This document shows, piece after piece, positions 58,401 to 64,000 of a stretch of DNA of 64,000 nucleotides. A model generated the notes under the pieces. It was not told where the DNA came from. It was given only the letters and a program-made list of their open reading frames with translations, and did not search any database. Source of the stretch: Pelecanus crispus (taxonomy: Eukaryota; Chordata; Aves; Pelecaniformes; Pelecanidae); contig NC_134676.1 of assembly GCF_030463565.1 (NCBI RefSeq), positions 31,869,228 to 31,933,227 of the forward strand, in the 5' to 3' direction. Both the position numbers and the translations under genes were made by a program. The stretch's first letter is position 1, and every line of letters starts with the position of its first letter.

Positions 58401-61400
58401 TAAAATGCATAACATTAGAAAATATTAAAAGTAATCCAAAGAGAGCTGAATTAATAAGCTGAAATAATAAGTTTATAAGTATCATTATAAGTAAGAATTT
58501 CTTCTACACACTGTATTTTAGTGTTCTGTACTTGGCACTGTGTATTTGTAGTTAAGAGTCACCCACTAATACTACAGAAACTCAAGAGAGAAGAGAAAAA
58601 TATGGATTTTGTAAAATATTACAAAAGGACTCAGACTGTGTCACAGGCTACAGAAATCTTGCTGGCCTGTGCTGCAATTTGACATGTTTATATTGAATGT
58701 TTTGTATTATCAGTAAACTTTGTTTGCCAGTCTTTTAAGTCTCAAGCATCAGCTGCTGTAAAGATAATCCAATTACGATGCACCAGTATGATAGAAGTAA
58801 TTATATTTTAGTCTGCCACATAAACAGCATATCATATGAAATTATGAAGAGCTTAATCACTTTGTTAATAGCACAGTCCATGTTGCTGCAGTACAAGTTT
58901 TAATATCAGGTTTGAACCATGAGCGTGCCCACATTTGCTCTTCTTTCAATGCCATATCAAAGCAAAATTCCTATCATTGCCCCAGTGTCTATCAGTATCA
59001 GCCAGAATCACTACTCTGCTCCAGTGAAAGGGAGTTTCTGCATGCTGGAATTCTATGAAAACAGGAAAAATAAATACCACAACTTTTTTCAGAGAGGGAC
59101 ATGGTGTAATACAGAACAGATCATTTAACAAAACATATGATTTTTTCTCCAGAAAATATATGCTGGATTTCTTTTCTCATTGCCTTCATCGTTCATTCCT
59201 AAGGTTCATTCACATAATAAAGTCAGTGGGAGTTGAAGGCGATGTGCTGGTTTTGCGGTGTCATGAACACTGGTGGAGTGAGAACTCTGGGCCAATTAAC
59301 ACCGTGCATCCCAGATCACTATGTCATCCATGAATACAAATAACATGTTAGGGAGTCCTACCTGTTAGATACCAATTTTATCTTGTTTATATTCTCCCTC
59401 AGTGAGAAATAGAACCAGGCATGTCTATGTGCAGACTTCAGTTATTTGTTTCTAAATCATGAGTTGTTTTACCAGTGAGTGAAGGTAAAGAAGGTAAAGG
59501 TGCATAGTATCATGCTATCTTGTTATCAAAGATATAGTCAGGTTCTGAAGAGCATCTAACCCACAATGGTAATGATGTAAAGCAAGTAACTACAGTCACT
59601 TCATACTCCATGTCCTGAGCAGATTCAGCTACTCAGGAGTTCTGAGTTTTCAAATTCAAGATCTGAATTGTGTTGACCCCACATAATTATACAAAAAAGG
59701 CTTCAGGATTTAACCATCACTCCCTGAAAAATTGTCAGTAGTCTCCACATTTGGTTTCTCAGGTGGCTGCTGGGAGGACAGCACATATTTACAAGTTTAC
59801 AATAGCTGTAGGACAATCTGTGACACTCCCCATGTATGCTAGTATAGATGACCCCACAGATTACAGAATTTGTTTTTACAGCATGTGTGTTTCTTTTTCC
59901 TTACTCATTTCCAAATCTGTGTCATGAACTGCAGCACAGTACTTGAAGAAAAATGTAGTAGTCCTATAGTTGGTCCCATGCAAATTATTTGCATTTTTCC
60001 TTAGACAACATTTCAGAAACTACAGCAATATGCAAAAAGACATACTCCAGATGTAGGGCAGATTGTGATAAATGAGTGTTCACCAGGGACCCAAATGTCA
60101 CAGAGTTAGCTTTGCAGATATGCAGAACCTGCAACATAATGGTCTCCCAAGACACATTTTACCTAATTTCTGTGGTTCACTCACTGCACACACGTACACA
60201 GGCCAGGCTGGTTCTGCCACCCACACAGCCATCATCTCCTAGGCCCTGGGAATCCTCCAGCTTGAGAGATGTGATGGATCAAGTGCTACGTGCAGTGCAG
60301 CCAGTTGTAGGTGCTATCCCCTTGCAGTACTTCCTGCTCCCCTTTCCCAGGGTAACACAACAAAAAAAAGGGTCATCCCATACAGAGGAAGCATATATTC
60401 CCTCTAGCTTTTTATGCTAGGACTCCTGGGACTACCTGAAAGAAGGGTGCCAACAGATTTCTCTTGGTATGCTCATTTTCAGCGATTTTCTTCTGCTCTG
60501 TTTTTCTTCTCTTGTTCTTCCCACTCTCACCCCTCACTTCTCTTAGTCTGCATTTATGGTCTTTCTTTGAAGGATTTTCTGTCTTTTAATAAGCTTGTAA
60601 AAAGAGTATGTATTACCTAGGAGAGCAGTGCCAAGGAGTCAAGGCATGTGTTATTTCATACGGGTTCAGACAAGAAAAGTGTCCTGTGGCCTCTTCATGT
60701 GTTGTGTTGCAATCCCAGGGACCCAGACTGCACCTTTCGCTTTCTGTGTCAGTGGCTGCTGGGAGACAAAATGCAGACACCGTGCTATACAGCATGTACC
60801 ATACTATACACAATTGCGAGGAGATATTTGCCTTAGCAAATTAAACTAAAGACATGAGATTGTATTGGTTTTTCCACCTTCATTCTTCCCTTCTGCCCAG
60901 TATTGCAGAAATCTGGACTTTAAGCGGTACATACCATTGAGCTGTAAGTAGAGCGTTGCTCTTGTGGTAAAAATCATAACCTAACAGCCATGTGGGCAAG
61001 AAGGAGAAGCAAGGAGACGGGGTGGAAAAGAAGGAAAACCAATTTGGTATGGACAGGAAAAAAGATGGAGTAGTTGAAACTGAGGAAAGAGGAGGAGGGC
61101 AAGCAGGAAAAGTGATGTTTTGCTCTTTAAAAAAAACATTACTCCATAAATGAAAAAGACATAAATTAAAAGAAAGGAAAAATCCTAATACATAGTAGAG
61201 GCTTTGCTTACGACAGGGTGTTTTGTGGATTTTAGAAGTAATTGCACATGTAAGAATTAGTTTCAGAAATGGTAGAATATCAGTAGCATTCATGTAGAGA
61301 AATTAACATTTTATAAGACTTTCATGTATACTTGCTTAGGGCTGCTGTAATCAATGTGACGTTAAAAGCACTGGTGGCCATGTGAAATATGTTTATGCTC

Positions 61401-61811
61401 GGCCACACTTCTTTCTGTGCAGTATAATGCCCAGGAAGAAAATTCCAGTTGAACTTGAGTATTGAGACAAGGATCAAAAAGTTCTATATACATCAATTTC
61501 CAGTACATAAACAAATTTATTCTGCTAACTTTCTAACCTTCTCTACTGTTACGAAATTGTATGTGAAACAAGTCATAATGCTTTCTAGACACTGATGAAC
61601 ACATTTCCTATACCAGTGATTTTCATTTGAAGATCATGTTGAAATGGAAAATAAAGGTATTGCCTGTCAAACTGAAGAAATTTATCTTTTGGCCTCTTTA
61701 TTTTCTTCTGCTAGAAGCCTTATCTGTGATTTGTGTCAGAAACTAGAACTATCTGGTAATTCATTTAATCCAAAGATAAGAGGAAGTACAAAGGTGCCTT
61801 GTGCCGTGGCT

Positions 61812-61865
61812 CAATCACTGTTTATATTTATCGTCTGGCAATCACTGTTTATATTTATCGTCTGG
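61812..61865. repeat. Perfect 27-bp tandem duplication
   Basis: Two identical units, 61812-61838 and 61839-61865, each starting CAATCACTGTTTATATTTAT. It lies about 600 bp upstream of SLC1A1 exon 2, in intron. Confidence 0.95.
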
Positions 61866-62458
61866 TATTTTGTAGGTCAGTCATGTAGTGTGAAGTATGC
61901 TGAGTGTATTTTTGTTGATCAATTTCCTGGAAATTATTAGATTAATTTAGTGATTGTAGTCACACCCTTTTCTAATTATGTAGAGCAGCAATTACTGAAA
62001 GTATTGCCGCTGGGTAGACATATTTTCACCAATACAAATTATCTAAAATATTTATGTCATATCACTTTCTTGCTTTAATGTTTGGTAGTGTTTATATATT
62101 ATATTGATTTTTTTTTTTTTTAATGCCAGTTATGGGTCTTCTAGAGCTAGTGAAAGCAGGTAAAAAGTCACTGGTGGACTGGACTGATAATCGGCAGACA
62201 TAATCAAGATTTGCTGAAGACATACCTAAGGGCATTCTCCAAGTTCAGAATTATATGTGTTATTACTGTGCCTATCATCAATATATAGAAAGGAAATGAA
62301 GCATCTCTTCTCTAACTTGCTTTAGAAGTTCCACCATGGTTGTAAAAATGCTCGCTTTTTTTGTTTTACTGATCTTCTCCCTATTTTTCCTGCTTTTCCC
62401 CCATGTCTCTACTATAAATTACTGCTAATTTGTGTCACATTTTTTATGTGCCTTTTAG

Positions 62459-62599
62459 GTATTGGAGTTGGCATGCTGGTACGGGAATATGGCAAACTGT
62501 CTAACTTGGATAAATTCTACTTTTCCTTTCCTGGGGAAGTGCTGATGAGAATGCTCAAACTCATCATTCTGCCGTTAATCATATCAAGTATGATCACAG
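62459..62599 (+). CDS. SLC1A1: SLC1A1 (EAAT3/EAAC1) coding exon 2
   Basis: It encodes residues 31-77 and the first base of codon 78. The exon begins GT after the acceptor CCTTTTAG, completing Gly31, and gives [20 protein letters not shown], then [14 protein letters not shown] and the highly conserved [12 protein letters not shown] of TM2. It ends ACAG|GTATGA, a good donor, phase 1. The human exon has the same length and aligns without gaps. These residues form the rest of TM1, the first extracellular loop and TM2, part of the trimerisation scaffold. Length is 141 bp, divisible by three with phase 1 at both ends, so skipping keeps frame. Exon 3 (expected to begin after Gly78) is not in the window. 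Confidence 0.97.
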
Positions 62600-64000
62600 G
62601 TATGACTGGAAATGTACTGTTAGCTGATGAGATTATCATTATTGTTTAGCTTTGTTTGTAAAAGAAGTAACCTTTAAAAACAATTTGGTGGAACTCTGTA
62701 ATGAAAAGTATAGATTGCATACATTTAGATTAAGCTTCACTATATGTAATGGGAATGGATTTGGAAGGATTAGCACCATTATCTGGTAATTAAGTTATAA
62801 AGAGCTGTGGGATAATAACTTATGTGTTTATAGATTCTTGTATGTCTTTCTCCCTGTTTTCAGGAGTGGGTTAAACAGTTGCAAATTGCAAGCCCAAAGC
62901 TGCAACTGCATATTCTCAGGTACCAAGTTAACTATTGCAAGTAGTGTAATGCTGCCATTTCACAGAAAGGGAGAGCTGATCGCATAGCTTACTGTCATAA
63001 AGAGAGGCGATTCCTCACCTACACTTCCCTGGTCTCAGCAAACTCCCATGAGGTACCTTGCATGAGCCCTGGCATCTGCTGAATCCTTCTGTGAGTCCAT
63101 TCAATTCACTGACCTGACAGAAAACTATAAATCAGTAAAAAAAATCTGTTTGGTATGCTTGGTTCAAATGAGCTTTGAGAGAGTGGGGAGAGAGACGGTA
63201 TGACCAGGAAGGGGTTATGGAAAGAAAAGCAAAGCTTCCCTCTTTTGGAGAAGCCAGCAAGCCACAGCATGCTCGAATTTGCTAACAGCTCATCCAGCAG
63301 GAAAGATTTAGGAAGATTTGTCAGAGTGAGCCGAAAGCAAAGAGACAGAACTGGATGTCACATAGCCTTTCTAGGGGAAAAAAAAAAAGAGGTAAAGAAT
63401 GCCAAACAAACTTGTCTTTATTCTTTATGCCTGTTCTGAGTGAACAAGGTTGTGACTATTTTCTTTTAGCTTCCTACAATGAATCAGAACATATTTGTCA
63501 CTATGCTGTCCCTTCTCATCTCCACAAAGCCTCTGTTTTGGGAGAGTATTCACGTACAGATGTTTGGATGGTCGTGGAAATACATCAGACATTTCACTGC
63601 AGAGAAGGAGAGCATGTTGTGATCAGAAAATGAAGGGAAATTCTGATTGTGCTATGAAAGTGCTTTCAAGAATAGGATATTGAATACAAACTCCCAAGCT
63701 CCTCAAAGTTCATGGCCAAAAATACCACTAATTTCAGTAGCACACCCCAAAGTGGGCCTATGACAAGATGAGCCAAAAGGAAGCTGCCAAGGCCTTTGAA
63801 GCATGTCTGTAACAGGTGACAGGAACCCAGTGTTAGAATTGAAACGGAGAATGTCAAGAGCTGCAAGATGGAGACATCCAGAAAGGAAAGCTGCAAGAGG
63901 CAGACTGAGGAATGGCGGCAGAAAATAGTCAAGGACTGTGTCCAAAGGAATAAAGGGAGATGAAACACTTGTTAGTAGGTAAAGGAGAGAAGAACAGAAA
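62600..64000 (+). other. SLC1A1 intron 2, incomplete
   Basis: It begins GTATGA. No coding match to the next transporter segment is seen before the window ends. No repeat recognised except a short A run near 63379-63389. Confidence 0.8.

Larger units (their letters stand above)
53576..62458 (+). other. SLC1A1 intron 1, second part
   Basis: AT-rich with no recognised transposon longer than a scrap. Poly-A 53722-53737, a 22-T run at 55379-55400, an imperfect 30-bp tandem pair near 57752-57810, a perfect 27-bp tandem duplication at 61812-61865 and a T run at 62108-62121. Dense overlapping short frames near 57.6-58.3 and 60.0-60.9 kb have no coding support. It ends with the T-rich acceptor GTGCCTTTTAG. 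Confidence 0.8.

Noticed and set aside
60076..60850. Cluster of overlapping open frames in three + frames
   Set aside because: Short, mutually overlapping, no splice context or recognisable domain, inside SLC1A1 intron 1.
62600..64000. SLC1A1 exon 3
   Set aside because: No reading frame here resembles the next transporter segment and no acceptor-flanked match was found; it must lie beyond the window.

Overview
This is vertebrate nuclear DNA, almost certainly from a bird and probably a neoavian. The repeats are CR1 LINEs with the octamer-type 3' end (ATTCTATG/ATTCTGTG) and an ERVL-like retrovirus family whose LTR begins TGTCCTGGTTTTGGCTGG. There are no Alu, L1 or B-type elements, and unique intronic and intergenic DNA is AT-rich and punctuated by sharp CpG islands. 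No bacterial or plasmid features are present. The species cannot be told from the window.

The only host gene recognised with confidence is the 5' end of SLC1A1 (neuronal/epithelial glutamate transporter EAAT3/EAAC1) on the + strand. Coding exon 1 (49017-49107) lies in a CpG island at about 48.2-49.6 kb. Intron 1 is 13.35 kb, coding exon 2 is 62459-62599, and intron 2 runs off the right edge. In mammals SLC1A1 lies next to GLIS3, and its bird orthologue is expected on the Z chromosome (synteny knowledge, not seen here). The 48 kb upstream would then be the intergenic desert on the GLIS3 side. No GLIS3 exon was found.

Layout: 0-1.6 kb unique DNA; 1603-2135 solo LTR with a perfect 5-bp target duplication; about 2.4-4.5 kb old CR1 (+) interrupted by a second short CR1; 4.5-7.5 kb unique; 7520-13828 an inactivated ERVL-like provirus (stub of 5' LTR, Lys-type primer site, gag, protease, RT, RNase H, integrase, no env, full 3' LTR); 13.8-17 kb unique; 16966-19680 long CR1 (-) with ORF1 and ORF2 remnants and an internal deletion; about 21-22.5 kb unexplained GC/CpG-rich block; 22505-22935 CR1 (-) scrap; 26750-27338 solo LTR (-) with perfect target duplication; 27.3-42 kb featureless AT-rich DNA; 42.0-42.87 kb CR1 (+) with an intact reading frame for the RT C-terminal half; 45292-45860 solo LTR (+); about 48.2 kb to the end SLC1A1. 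A second, compact CpG island (about 52.98-53.34 kb) with a G-rich heptamer tract sits inside SLC1A1 intron 1 and is followed by a good splice donor. It is the best candidate for an undescribed regulatory element or alternative first exon.

The retroelement genes are dead remnants and do not work together with SLC1A1, although LTRs and the two extra CpG islands could influence transcription. No CRISPR, operon, tRNA or rRNA gene was found.
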